Source of the DNA: Saccharospirillum salsuginis
GTDB taxonomy: Bacteria; Pseudomonadota; Gammaproteobacteria; Pseudomonadales; Natronospirillaceae
Length of the DNA: 64,000 bases
Assembly: GCF_014651855.1 (NCBI RefSeq)
Contig: NZ_BMXR01000007.1
Coordinates: 1 to 64,000 of the forward strand
Reading direction: 5' to 3'
Positions 34,576-43,145 of the stretch are shown here, one piece after another; positions within the stretch are counted from its first letter, which is position 1; each line of letters starts with the position of its first letter. Under the pieces are notes generated by a model. It made no database searches. It was not told the DNA's origin and worked only from the letters and a program-made list of their open reading frames with translations. The position numbers were made by a program, and so were the translations under genes.

Positions 34576-37206
34576 TCACCCTGGTGTTGTAACCGACGTT
34601 TCGACAATTTTAACCACCTCGGTCAGGCAACTTCCGCACGACGTGCTGCACTTCAACGCCTGCTGAACATCCTCTAGCCCGGCTTCCGTATTCTCCTCCA
34701 AATACTCCGCAATCTGCTTGTCCCGTACATTGAAGCATGTACACACTAACTTTCCACGGTCGAGGTCGCCCGCCGGCTGTCCGCGAACCCAGTCATCCAT
34801 GCTGTCGTTGCCCTGGTCGAACTGTTGCTCCAGCCAATCGGTATCCGGTTCCGCGATGGGGTGTTCGGACAGGGACAGCCAGTGCGGATTGTTCGTCGGC
34901 GGACGTGAGATCGCCTGGAACCAGTGGTCGTGATCGTCGCTCAGGATGAGATCAGTGGCGTCCAGGTTCAGGCGTTGGCGCAGGTCGGTGACGGTGGCGT
35001 CGGTGTAGAACAATTGCCAGACGGTCATGCCGTTCAGGTGGTGCTTGAACCAGTGCGCGCCGTCCAACAGAGGGGTTGGCAGGTTGAAGCCGACGTAGAG
35101 GCCATGCACGGCAATCGGGACCGGTTCCACATCCACCAGGGCGTGTTTGCTTTCCGGTTGGCCGGCGAGCGGGTCGACTTTGGGCGGGATGACCTGGGCG
35201 ACACCGCCTTCGGAGGCGAAGGTCTGGTTCCAGTGCATGGGCGCGAACAATTGGCCGGGTTGGACGGTGTCGGTGAGGTCGGCCCGGGCCAGGAACCGTC
35301 CTTGTTCGTTGTGGACCCTTACCAGGGCGTCGGCGGCGATGCCGAGTCGGTCGGCGTCGATCGGGTGCATGGCGAGCGTGAAGTCTCGGCGGTGCTGGGT
35401 CAGGCGTGGGGCGAAACCGGTGCGAGTCATGCTGTGCCATTGATCGCGAATGCGGCCGGTGTTGAGGCGCAATCGGTCGGTCGATTCGGTCGGCTCTTCC
35501 GGGGTGACCGGTATAAAGCGGGCCTTGCCGTCCGGCGTGGCAAAACGGCCGTCGGAGAACAGACGCGGTGTGGGCTCGCCGTCGTCGCTGAGCGGCCATT
35601 GCACCGGTTGCAGGTTGTCGTAGTCCGCCGGGGTCAGGCTGTCGAGGCCGGTCAGGTTGAACTGTCGGTGGCTGTCGGTGTTCAGGGTGCTCAGGCGTGC
35701 GTGTTCCCGAAACACATCGGCGGCGCGCTCATAGGCGAAGGCTTCTGTGTGCCCGAGTGACTGTCCGACCCGGGCCAGCGCCCACCAGTCCGGTTTGGCC
35801 TGGCCCGGCGGAATCAGGAACCCGCGCTGGCGCGACAAGCATCGTTCCGAGTTGGTGACGGTCCCGTCCTTTTCGCCCCAGGCCAGGGCGGGCAGTACGA
35901 TGTCGGCGTAGGCCACTGTGTCGGTGTGCTGCACGACGTCGGAGACGATGACGGTCTCGACCCGCTCCAGTGCTTTTTTAACCAATGGCGCATCGGGCAT
36001 GCTCGCCAGGGGGTTGGTGGCCAGAATCCACAACACCTTGATGCGACCTTCGGCGGCTGCTCTGAACAGATCCACGGCTTTCAGGCCCGGTTGCCGCGCC
36101 ATGCGTTTGGCTTGCCAGAACTGTTCGACGGCGTCGACATTCTCCGGCGCGAAATCGCGGTGCGCGGCCAGCTGGTTCGCCAATCCGCCGACTTCGCGGC
36201 CGCCCATGGCATTGGGTTGGCCGGTGATGGAAAAGGGCGCGGCACCCGGCTTGCCAATGCGGCCGGTGGCCAGGTGCAGGTTGATGATGGTCTGGCTCTT
36301 GTCCACGCCGGAGCGGCTTTGGTTGATGCCCATCGACCAGGCCGTCACGGTTTTTTCGGTGGCGGCGAAGGTGTTGAAGAAACTCTGCACATCGGCGAGA
36401 CGCAATCCGCAGTCTTCGGCGAGCTGCGGCAGGTCGGTGCCGGCGTGTTCACGGGCTTGCGCCAGGGTGTCGTCGAAGCCTTGGGTGTGGGTATCGATGT
36501 AGGCGCGGTCGATTTGGTTCCGGTCGGCCAGCCAGGCGAGCAGGCCGTTCAGCAGTCGTCCGTCGGTACCGGGTTTCAATGGCAGGTGCAGGTCCGCAGC
36601 TTCGGCGGTTTCGGTGCGGCGCGGGTCGATGACGATCAGCTGTTTGTGCGGGTTGTGTTGCCGGGCGTTTTGCAGGCGCTGGAATAGCACCGGGTGCGCC
36701 CAGGCGAGGTTGGAGCCGACCAGCACCACCAGGTCGGCCTGTTCCAGGTCGTCGTAATTGCCGGGCACCAGGTCTTCACCGAAAGCGCGGGTATGGGCGG
36801 CCACGGCGGAGCTCATGCACAGCCGGGAATTGGTGTCGACGTTGGCGGTGCCGAGGAAGCCCTTGGCCAGTTTGTTGGCGACGTAATAGTCCTCGGTCAG
36901 CAACTGGCCGGAGAGGTAAAAACCGATGCTGTCCGGGCCGTACTCGTCCAGCGCGACTTGCAGTCGGCCTGCGATCAGCTCGACGGCTGTGTCCCAGTCG
37001 GTGTCCCGGCCGTCGATGCTGGGATAGAGCAGTCGGTCTTTCAGCGGCAGGGTGTCGCCCAGGTGGGTGCCTTTGACGCACAAGCGGCCGCCGTTAGCGG
37101 GGTGGCTGGCCAAGCCCTTGACCCGGACCGACCGGTCGCCGCGACCGGGAACCTCGACGCCGCAGCCGACGCCGCAATATGCACAGGTGGTGTGAACCGC
37201 GGACAT
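34576..37206 (-). CDS. nasA: Assimilatory nitrate reductase, catalytic subunit with BFD-like domain
   Basis: An 876-residue molybdopterin enzyme. The N-terminal [4Fe-4S] motif CAYCGVGCGVEV is at residues 8-19. Mo-bis-MGD motifs follow (WDTAVELIAGRL, MSSAVAAHTRAFGED, ITGQPNAMGGREVGG). The C-terminal 60 residues hold a BFD-type [2Fe-2S] site (Cys 822, 824, 857, 860). No signal peptide, so cytoplasmic as expected. Last gene of the operon, 8 bases after nirD. It reduces nitrate to nitrite, using electrons probably from the oxidoreductase encoded first in the operon. Confidence 0.93.
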   Translation of the reverse strand: MSAVHTTCAYCGVGCGVEVPGRGDRSVRVKGLASHPANGGRLCVKGTHLGDTLPLKDRLLYPSIDGRDTDWDTAVELIAGRLQVALDEYGPDSIGFYLSGQLLTEDYYVANKLAKGFLGTANVDTNSRLCMSSAVAAHTRAFGEDLVPGNYDDLEQADLVVLVGSNLAWAHPVLFQRLQNARQHNPHKQLIVIDPRRTETAEAADLHLPLKPGTDGRLLNGLLAWLADRNQIDRAYIDTHTQGFDDTLAQAREHAGTDLPQLAEDCGLRLADVQSFFNTFAATEKTVTAWSMGINQSRSGVDKSQTIINLHLATGRIGKPGAAPFSITGQPNAMGGREVGGLANQLAAHRDFAPENVDAVEQFWQAKRMARQPGLKAVDLFRAAAEGRIKVLWILATNPLASMPDAPLVKKALERVETVIVSDVVQHTDTVAYADIVLPALAWGEKDGTVTNSERCLSRQRGFLIPPGQAKPDWWALARVGQSLGHTEAFAYERAADVFREHARLSTLNTDSHRQFNLTGLDSLTPADYDNLQPVQWPLSDDGEPTPRLFSDGRFATPDGKARFIPVTPEEPTESTDRLRLNTGRIRDQWHSMTRTGFAPRLTQHRRDFTLAMHPIDADRLGIAADALVRVHNEQGRFLARADLTDTVQPGQLFAPMHWNQTFASEGGVAQVIPPKVDPLAGQPESKHALVDVEPVPIAVHGLYVGFNLPTPLLDGAHWFKHHLNGMTVWQLFYTDATVTDLRQRLNLDATDLILSDDHDHWFQAISRPPTNNPHWLSLSEHPIAEPDTDWLEQQFDQGNDSMDDWVRGQPAGDLDRGKLVCTCFNVRDKQIAEYLEENTEAGLEDVQQALKCSTSCGSCLTEVVKIVETSVTTPG

Positions 37207-37214
37207 TCAGAGCC

Positions 37215-37562
37215 TCACTGGATGGAAATGTAGACGTGGTCGCCTTCGATGCGCGCCGGCCAGGTGTCCAGGCGGACGCTGTCGTCTTCCAGGCACTGGC
37301 CGTCTTCGAGGCTGAAGTGTTGTTTGTAGAGCGGGCTGGCTACGACGGTTTTGCCTTGCAGGTCGCCGGTCAGGCCCCGGGCGATGACGTTGGCGTTGCT
37401 GAATGGGTCTTTGTTGGCCAGGGCGTAGACGCGGTGTTCGTCCGGGAGGTAGAAGAGGGCGATTTGTTGGTTGTCGATTTTGGCGGCTACGCCGGAGTCC
37501 GGGACCAGGTCGTTTGTTGTGCAGATGGGGGTCCAGGTGTCGGGTTTCAGTTGGGCGGTCAT
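37215..37562 (-). CDS. nirD: Nitrite reductase small subunit
   Basis: A 115-residue Rieske-like protein (WTPICTTNDLVPDSGVAAKIDNQQIALFYLP...VASPLYKQHFSLEDGQCLED). The Cys/His ligands of true Rieske centres are absent, as usual for NirD. It works with NirB to reduce nitrite to ammonium. Separated from nirB by 162 bases that hold two palindromic repeats, and from nasA by 8 bases. Confidence 0.9.
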   Translation of the reverse strand: MTAQLKPDTWTPICTTNDLVPDSGVAAKIDNQQIALFYLPDEHRVYALANKDPFSNANVIARGLTGDLQGKTVVASPLYKQHFSLEDGQCLEDDSVRLDTWPARIEGDHVYISIQ

Positions 37563-37594
37563 GGTGGTTCTCTCCTGGTATTCGGGCTTTATTT

Positions 37595-37680
37595 CGGCAG
37601 ATGTCGCTGCGCTCTTCTGCCCTACGTGTTAGGGGTTGAATTCTATGGCGGATAACGCCCTTCGGGCTCTTCTGCCCTAC
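37595..37680. repeat. Two GGCAGAT/AACGCC...TCTTCTGCCCTAC units inside the nas operon
   Basis: Units at 37595-37625 and 37648-37680, both ending CTCTTCTGCCCTAC. They belong to the repeat family seen at 24531-24811. They occupy the nirB-nirD gap, and their GATAACGCCCTTCGGGCTCTTC hairpin core would be transcribed. Confidence 0.75.
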
Positions 37681-37724
37681 AGGTAATCGAATCCGGGGCA
37701 ACAGTTGTTTGCCCCGGATATTTG

Positions 37725-40253
37725 TCAGGCGGTGGCGATCAGGTTTTGTTTTTCATCGTCCGTGGCCGGGCGGATCTGGTCTCGTTCCTGTACGAAGACG
37801 ACATTGTCGTCCTCTTCCGGGCTGTTGACGAAGGTGCGGAAGCGTTTGAGTTTCTCTTCATCTTCGAGCGTCGCCTTCCATTCGCACTGGTAGGTGTCGA
37901 TGACGCGTTCCATTTGCGCTTCGAGGTCCGCGTTGATGCCCAGGCTGTCGTTAAGGATGACATCTTTCAGGTAGTCGAGGCCGCCTTCGAGGTTTTCCAT
38001 CCAGCGTGCGGTGCGTTGCAGGCGGTCGGCGGTGCGGATGTAGAACATCAGCAGGCGGTCGATGGTTTTGATCAGGGTGACGTCGTCGAGGTCGGTGGCG
38101 AACAGATCCGCATGGCGGGGTTTCATGCCGCCGTTGCCACAGACGTAGAGGTTCCAGCCGTTTTCGGTGGCGATGACGCCGATGTCCTTGCTCTGGGCTT
38201 CGGCGCATTCGCGGGTGCAGCCGGAGACGGCGAACTTGAGTTTGTGCGGTGCGCGCAAGCCCTTGTAGCGGTTCTCCAACAGAATCGCCATGCCGACCGA
38301 ATCCTGAACGCCGTAGCGACACCAGGTGCTGCCGACGCAGGATTTCACCGTGCGTACCGATTTGCCGTAGGCGTGGCCGGTTTCGAAGCCGGCGTCGATC
38401 AGGGTCTGCCAGATGTCCGGCAACTGGTGCAACTGGGCGCCGAACAGGTCGATGCGTTGGCCGCCGGTGATCTTGGTGTAAAGGTTGTAGTCCTTGGCGA
38501 CCTGGCCGATCACCAACAGCTTGTCCGGGGTGATCTCGCCGCCGGCGATGCGAGGCACGATGGAGTAGGTGCCGTCCTTCTGCATGTTGGCCAGGAAGGT
38601 GTCGTTGGTGTCCTGCAGTTTGACGTGCGGTTCATCGTGCACCAGCTCGTTCCAGACGCTGGCGAGGACGGAGGCGACCGCCGGTTTGCAGATGTCACAA
38701 CCACGGCCCTGTCCGTGATGTTGAATCAGTTCGTCGAAGGTCTTGATCTCTTCCACCAGCACCAGGTGGTAGAGCTCCTGCCGGGTGTGACTGAAGTGTT
38801 CACACAGGGAGTGATCCACTTCGATGCCGCGCGCTTCCAGGGTGGCGTCCACCACGTCCTTCAGCATGGCCGCGCAGCCGCCGCAACCGGTGCTGGCGTC
38901 GGTCTCGCTTTTCACATCGCCGACGCTGCAGCAGCCGCCGTCGACGGCGCCCACGATGTCGCCCTTGGTGACGTTCAGGCAGGAACAGATGGTGGCCGTA
39001 TCCGGCAGGGCGTCGACACCCAGTGCCGGGGTGGCGTCCGAGGTCGGCAGGATCAGACTGTCCGGTTCGGCCGGCAGTTCGATGTCGTTCAGGTGGTATT
39101 GCAGCAGTGTGTCGTACACGGAATTGTCGCCGACCAGAATGGCCCCGAGCAGGCGTTTGCCATCGGCGCTGGTGACGATCTTCTTGTAAACACCCTTGGC
39201 TTCGTTGTTGTAACGGAAGCTGATCGCACCGCTGGATGCGGCGTGGGCGTCGCCGATGGAGCCGACGTCCACACCCAGGAGCTTCAGCTTGGTGCTCATG
39301 TCGGCGCCGAGGAAGGGCGCCTCGCCACCGTCCAGGTGGGCGGCGGCGGCTTCGGCCATGCGGTAACCGGGTGCGACCAGGCCGAAGATCTTCTGATCCC
39401 ACAGGGCGACTTCACCGATGGCATAGATGTCCGGGTCGGAGGTTTGGCAGTGGTTGTTGACGCAGATGCCGCCGCGCTCGCCCATGTCCAGGTCGCAGTC
39501 ACGGCCCAGGGCGTCCTGCGGGCGAATGCCGGCGGAGAATACCAGCACGTCGGTGGTCAGGGGGTCTCCCTCGGCAAAGTTCAGTTGCAGGCGGCCGTCA
39601 TCCAGCGTGTCGATGGACTGGGTGGCGGTCTGGGTGTGTACCGTGACGCCCAGCTCTTCGATTTTTGCGCGCAACACCTGCCCGGCGTCATCGTCCAGTT
39701 GCACCGGCATCAGGCGCGGGGCGAATTCGATGACGTGGGTGTGCAGGCCGAGAGACTTCAACGCGTTGGCCGCTTCCAGGCCCAACAGGCCACCGCCGAT
39801 GACGACACCGGTGGTGCCTTCGGCCGCCGCCGAACGAATGGCGTCCAGGTCGTCGAGAGTGCGGTAGACAAAGCACCGCTCGGCCTCATGACCGGGGATC
39901 GGCGGCACGAACGGATAGGAACCGGTGGCAAGCACCAGTTTATCGTAAGCCAGTGTGTCGCCGTTGCTCAGGGTGACGGTCTTGGCCTGCCGATCGATGT
40001 GGTCGGCCTTCACGCCCAGGTGGGCTTCGATGCCGGCCTCTCGATAACCGTCCAGAGTACCCAGTGCCAGTTCGGCGTGGCCTTTGCCCTGGAAGTATTC
40101 GGACAGGTGCACACGGTCGTAGGCACTGTGGTGTTCTTCGCCGACGATGTGGACTTGCCAGGCATCGGCACCGGCCTGTTGGCGGAAGGATTCCGCGAAG
40201 TGATGGCCGACCATGCCGTTGCCGATAATGACGAGTTGCTGTCGTTGGGTCAT
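37725..40253 (-). CDS. nirB: NAD(P)H nitrite reductase large subunit
   Basis: An 842-residue protein with the NirB domain order: FAD/NAD(P) oxidoreductase (VIIGNGMVGHHFAESF; TTGVVIGGGLLGLEAANALKSLG), BFD-like [2Fe-2S] (CSCLNVTKGDI...CGGCAAMLKDV), then ferredoxin-like and sirohaem/[4Fe-4S] domains (CVGSTWCRYG, CTRECAEAQSKD). It reduces nitrite to ammonium in the cytoplasm. It lies 18 bases after the oxidoreductase gene. Confidence 0.94.
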   Translation of the reverse strand: MTQRQQLVIIGNGMVGHHFAESFRQQAGADAWQVHIVGEEHHSAYDRVHLSEYFQGKGHAELALGTLDGYREAGIEAHLGVKADHIDRQAKTVTLSNGDTLAYDKLVLATGSYPFVPPIPGHEAERCFVYRTLDDLDAIRSAAAEGTTGVVIGGGLLGLEAANALKSLGLHTHVIEFAPRLMPVQLDDDAGQVLRAKIEELGVTVHTQTATQSIDTLDDGRLQLNFAEGDPLTTDVLVFSAGIRPQDALGRDCDLDMGERGGICVNNHCQTSDPDIYAIGEVALWDQKIFGLVAPGYRMAEAAAAHLDGGEAPFLGADMSTKLKLLGVDVGSIGDAHAASSGAISFRYNNEAKGVYKKIVTSADGKRLLGAILVGDNSVYDTLLQYHLNDIELPAEPDSLILPTSDATPALGVDALPDTATICSCLNVTKGDIVGAVDGGCCSVGDVKSETDASTGCGGCAAMLKDVVDATLEARGIEVDHSLCEHFSHTRQELYHLVLVEEIKTFDELIQHHGQGRGCDICKPAVASVLASVWNELVHDEPHVKLQDTNDTFLANMQKDGTYSIVPRIAGGEITPDKLLVIGQVAKDYNLYTKITGGQRIDLFGAQLHQLPDIWQTLIDAGFETGHAYGKSVRTVKSCVGSTWCRYGVQDSVGMAILLENRYKGLRAPHKLKFAVSGCTRECAEAQSKDIGVIATENGWNLYVCGNGGMKPRHADLFATDLDDVTLIKTIDRLLMFYIRTADRLQRTARWMENLEGGLDYLKDVILNDSLGINADLEAQMERVIDTYQCEWKATLEDEEKLKRFRTFVNSPEEDDNVVFVQERDQIRPATDDEKQNLIATA

Positions 40254-40271
40254 GGGGTGCCTCCTGTGGCG

Positions 40272-41462
40272 TTAAGCGGCGGCCGCCTGTCCGAGCAGGA
40301 CAGAACGGGCGTCGTGAATCGGGGTGTCTCGGTCGATCAGGTCCTGATAAATGTCGGCGTGGTCGACGGTGCCGACCATCTCAAAGCCGATCAGGCGATC
40401 GTTCAGGACATGCAGGCGCCGGCATTGGCGCTGCCGGGGGTTGTCCAGCGTGATCTGGCGGGCGTCGGGATGAGCGATGTCGCCCATGGACACCACATCC
40501 AGACCGGAGATCTTTAAACGGGTGCTTTCCTCGGCGACGGCGTAGAAGCGGGTTTGACCGCACAATACGCCGGCCAGTATCCGGGCTTGCTGATAGGCCG
40601 GGTTAACCAGCCCGAAGGTCCGACCCTGGAATTCGGCGCATTCACCAAGGGCGAACAGACGCGGGTGCGAGGTGCGCAGGTGGTGGTCGACGACGATGCC
40701 GCGCTCGACGGTTAATCCCGCCTGTCGGGCCAGATCGGTATTGGGCCGAATGCCGGCGGCGGCGATCAGGGCATCCGCGGCCAGGTGTTCGCCGGTGTCG
40801 AGGGTGACGCCCCGAAGCACGGGTTCGGCCTGAATGGACTGCAGTGAGGCCTGTAGCCGCACCGCGATGCCCGCGTCCCGGAAGGCATTTTCAAGGTAAC
40901 GCGCGGTGGCGGCGGAGAGCTGTCGATTCATCAGGTGGCGGTTGCGATGTACCAGGGTGACGTTCTGGCCGCGTTGGCGCAGGCCCCAGGCGGCTTCGAG
41001 GCCCAGCAGGCCGCCGCCGATGACCACAACGTCGCGGCCGGTCGGCAGGTCTTTCAGCCAATGGCCATCCGTCTTGGAGCGAAAGGCGCGAATGGCGGGT
41101 TGCTCCGGGTAGGGGCAATCCGGCAGGCGGGGCAGGGCGCCGGTGGCGAATACGCAGCGGTCGAATGGAAGCGTTCGGCCGGAAGCGGTGCGCGCAAAGC
41201 CGGTCGGGTCCAGTTCGATCACAGCATCGGCGCTGATCAATTCGATACCGGACCGGTCGTACCAGGCGCGATCGACCAGGTCGAGATCGGGTTCATCCAC
41301 TTCGTCAGCCAGCCAGGGTGTCAGTTGAATGCGGTTGTACCCCACGCCCGGTTCGTCGCCGACGACGGTGATGCGGCCGGCATAGCCCTGGCTGACCAGT
41401 TCCTGAAGCAGGCGGGTCGCGGCCATGCCGTTGCCGATGATGAGCAGTCGTTCTGTTGCCAT
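40272..41462 (-). CDS. NAD(P)/FAD-dependent oxidoreductase of the nitrate assimilation operon
   Basis: A 396-residue flavoprotein similar to the N-terminal half of NirB and to the NasB/rubredoxin-reductase family. Motifs: LLIIGNGMAATRLLQEL, VFATGALPRLPDC, DVVVIGGGLLGLEAAWGL and LFALGECAEFQGRTFGLV. As the first gene of a unit with nirB, nirD and nasA, it probably delivers electrons from NAD(P)H to NasA. It lacks the iron-sulfur parts of a full NasB. First gene after the ANTAR-type leader. Confidence 0.85.
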   Translation of the reverse strand: MATERLLIIGNGMAATRLLQELVSQGYAGRITVVGDEPGVGYNRIQLTPWLADEVDEPDLDLVDRAWYDRSGIELISADAVIELDPTGFARTASGRTLPFDRCVFATGALPRLPDCPYPEQPAIRAFRSKTDGHWLKDLPTGRDVVVIGGGLLGLEAAWGLRQRGQNVTLVHRNRHLMNRQLSAATARYLENAFRDAGIAVRLQASLQSIQAEPVLRGVTLDTGEHLAADALIAAAGIRPNTDLARQAGLTVERGIVVDHHLRTSHPRLFALGECAEFQGRTFGLVNPAYQQARILAGVLCGQTRFYAVAEESTRLKISGLDVVSMGDIAHPDARQITLDNPRQRQCRRLHVLNDRLIGFEMVGTVDHADIYQDLIDRDTPIHDARSVLLGQAAAA

Positions 41463-41520
41463 GCCATCCTCTCTCGGCCTGTCGTTTCACCGGCCGGTTT
41501 GGCCGGATAAAACGACAGGC

Positions 41521-41563
41521 ATAAAAAAAGCGCTCTGGGGTTGCCCCCAGAGCGCCAATGCTC
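41521..41563 (-). promoter_or_regulatory. nas leader: AnnGGC hexaloop hairpin overlapping an intrinsic terminator
   Basis: On the minus strand GCGCTCTGGGG (41555-41545 side) pairs with CCCCAGAGCGC (41540-41530), followed by seven T, a strong terminator 60 bases before the first operon gene. Just upstream and overlapping, GAGC-ATTGGC-GCTC (41563-41550) forms a 4-bp stem with a six-base loop having A at position 1 and G at position 4, as ANTAR proteins require. Binding would disrupt the terminator. The partner first hairpin was not fixed; CCCG...UUCGG-UUCG-CCGAG (about 41622-41599) is a strong stem upstream. Confidence 0.8.
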
Positions 41564-41643
41564 GATACGCAAATCACAGTGTAAGGCCATTGCATCACCC
41601 GGCTCGGCGAACCGAATCGGGATATGCCATGACTGAGTGCTAT

Positions 41644-41662
41644 ATTGCTAAGGGCGTGCCAA
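41644..41662 (-). promoter_or_regulatory. Sigma54 (-24/-12) promoter of the nas operon
   Basis: Minus strand TTGGCACGCCCTTAGCAAT: TTGGCACG, 4 bases, then TAGCA in place of consensus TTGCA (one mismatch). The same TTGGCACGCCCTT is found before the nrt operon at 49905-49889. Confidence 0.85.
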
Positions 41663-41726
41663 CTTCAGGAAATCGCGCAGTGGCGGGCTTGCAGGGCCAA
41701 AGGGCCGTAATCGACCCGGGCGGGAT

Positions 41727-41743
41727 TGCACCAAGGGAGTACA
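41727..41743 (-). promoter_or_regulatory. NtrC-type site upstream of the nas promoter
   Basis: Minus strand TGTACTCCCTTGGTGCA compared with the NtrC consensus TGCACY-N4-TRGTGCA: one mismatch. It lies 65 bases upstream of the -24 element, a normal activator distance. Further half-sites (TTGCACAG) are about 20 bases farther out. Confidence 0.75.
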
Positions 41744-41779
41744 AAGGGGGCGTCAGTCTGTGCAATAACAGGGCGAGGG

Positions 41780-41971
41780 TCAGTCGTTTTCGCGTCGCAG
41801 TTCCAGAATACGGTCGCCCTGGGTGATCACCACCATGGGCTGACAGCAGGCTTCGCAGTCTTCCACGTATTCGTCGAGCTCGTCGGATGGGTCGATGACC
41901 AGATTGATGGGGGTGCCGCAATAGGGGCAGTGCTCGTGTGTGATTTCCGTGAACAGGGTTTCCTGACTCAT
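41780..41971 (-). CDS. CPXCG motif-containing cysteine-rich protein
   Basis: A 63-residue protein with CPYCGTPI and CEACCQPMVVI, two zinc-binding Cys pairs, and an acidic middle. This is the CPXCG family, small proteins of unknown role widespread in gammaproteobacteria. GGAGGC precedes ATG 41971. It lies just upstream of the nas control region but is its own transcript. Confidence 0.88.
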   Translation of the reverse strand: MSQETLFTEITHEHCPYCGTPINLVIDPSDELDEYVEDCEACCQPMVVITQGDRILELRREND

Positions 41972-42136
41972 CGGAGGGCCTCCTTCATGATTGTCGGATG
42001 CGGGCCCCGGAAGAATACAGTCGCGTTGATTCAGCGGTGGATAGCCCTGATGAAGACGCGGGGCCGGTTCAAGGCCTCACTATAGCAAAGCCCCGGCAGA
42101 CTTCTGTTTCTTTATGAACAGACCGTTACAAAATAA

Positions 42137-42191
42137 TCAACCAAAAGGTTGAATAATGGCGCTGAAGGTTTATATTCAACCTTATGGTTGA
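42137..42191. promoter_or_regulatory. Paired operators TCAACC-N4-GGTTGA
   Basis: TCAACCAAAAGGTTGA (42137-42152) and TCAACCTTATGGTTGA (42176-42191). Both are perfect 6+6 palindromes, centres 39 bp apart. The second covers the start codon of the ArsR gene (ATG 42184). Probably the binding sites of that regulator. Confidence 0.8.
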
Positions 42192-42528
42192 GCAACGAGA
42201 CGAACAACAGCTTTCGGAGATCCTGAAAGCCACCAGCGACGCCACGCGCCGCAGCCTACTGACCACTCTGGTTCAGGCGGGCCCCACGCGCGTGACCGAT
42301 CTGGCCAACCATTACGACATGAGCCTCAACGCGGTGAGCAAGCACATCAAGGTGCTGGAGGCGGCGGGCCTGGTCAGCCGTAGGACGGTCGGTCGCAATC
42401 ACCTGATCGAGGCGAACCTGGACCCGATTCAACGAATCGACGACTGGTTTCGGAACCTGCGCAGTATCTGGGAACTGAGGCTGGAAAAACTGGACCACCT
42501 GCTGACAGAGGACCGCAACGATGACTGA
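42184..42528 (+). CDS. ArsR-type winged-helix regulator
   Basis: A 114-residue repressor: LKATSDATRRSLLTTLVQAGPTRVTDLANHYDMSLNAVSKHIKVLEAAGLVSRRTVGRNHLIEA is a typical ArsR wHTH. No metal-binding Cys set is present, as in the ArsR subgroup paired with SRPBCC (AHSA1) proteins. The start is not preceded by a good ribosome site and lies inside an operator palindrome. It overlaps the SRPBCC gene by eight bases. Confidence 0.88.
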   Translation: MVEQRDEQQLSEILKATSDATRRSLLTTLVQAGPTRVTDLANHYDMSLNAVSKHIKVLEAAGLVSRRTVGRNHLIEANLDPIQRIDDWFRNLRSIWELRLEKLDHLLTEDRNDD

Positions 42529-42943
42529 TCTTTCCCTGAACGTCTCCCGCACCATCAAGGCCCCGATCGAACGCGTCTACAACGCCTGGCTGGACCCGGC
42601 CATGCTGGCCCGTTTCATGCTGCCCGGCGAAGGCATGAGTGTGCCCGAAGCCGACACCGACCCGCGTGTCGGCGGCCGGTTCAGCATCATTATGGCCGCC
42701 GGCGAAGACAAACTGCCGCACGGCGGCGAGTACAAGGAACTGGATCCGCACACCAGAATTGTGTTCACCTGGGAATCACCCTTCTCGGCCGACGGGTCGA
42801 CCGTCACCATTAACCTGAAGGAAGTGGACGCGGGCACGCATGTGGAGTTGACCCATGTGACGTTCGTCAACGAGGAGTCCCGCGACAACCACGAAGCCGG
42901 TTGGGGCGCGATTCTCGACAAGCTGAACGAGGTCGTTCTCTGA
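42521..42943 (+). CDS. SRPBCC domain protein (AHSA1 type)
   Basis: A 140-residue protein with the AHSA1-like pattern IKAPIERVYNAWLDPAMLARFMLPG, then GGRFSIIMAAG and ending HEAGWGAILDKLNEVV. These form a START-like hydrophobic cavity. Regulated together with the ArsR protein from one transcript; ligand or effect unknown. Confidence 0.87.
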   Translation: MTDLSLNVSRTIKAPIERVYNAWLDPAMLARFMLPGEGMSVPEADTDPRVGGRFSIIMAAGEDKLPHGGEYKELDPHTRIVFTWESPFSADGSTVTINLKEVDAGTHVELTHVTFVNEESRDNHEAGWGAILDKLNEVVL

Positions 42944-43145
42944 AACCCGGATGGCCTGTCCAGCGAAAGCAGCGGCCCGGATTGCCGGATGGACTCGCGG
43001 TCCGGTATCCGGTCGCTGTCGTATTTGCGCTCGCGGTTTTTTGCGCTAAACCTATAGCCCATACCACAACAAGAAAATCCAGCCGTACAGGATTTCCGTC
43101 ACTGTTAACGCCTGCCCGCATTGAGGGCGGGGAAGTCGATGGGGT

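Noticed and set aside
34924..37233. Plus-strand frames opposite nasA
   Set aside because: Antisense shadows of nasA with no family similarity or ribosome sites.
37722..40517. A 931-codon plus-strand open frame opposite nirB
   Set aside because: It lies antisense to an unmistakable nirB with all cofactor motifs; its composition (Val/Gly/Asp/Gln-rich) is what the complementary strand of high-GC coding DNA gives.
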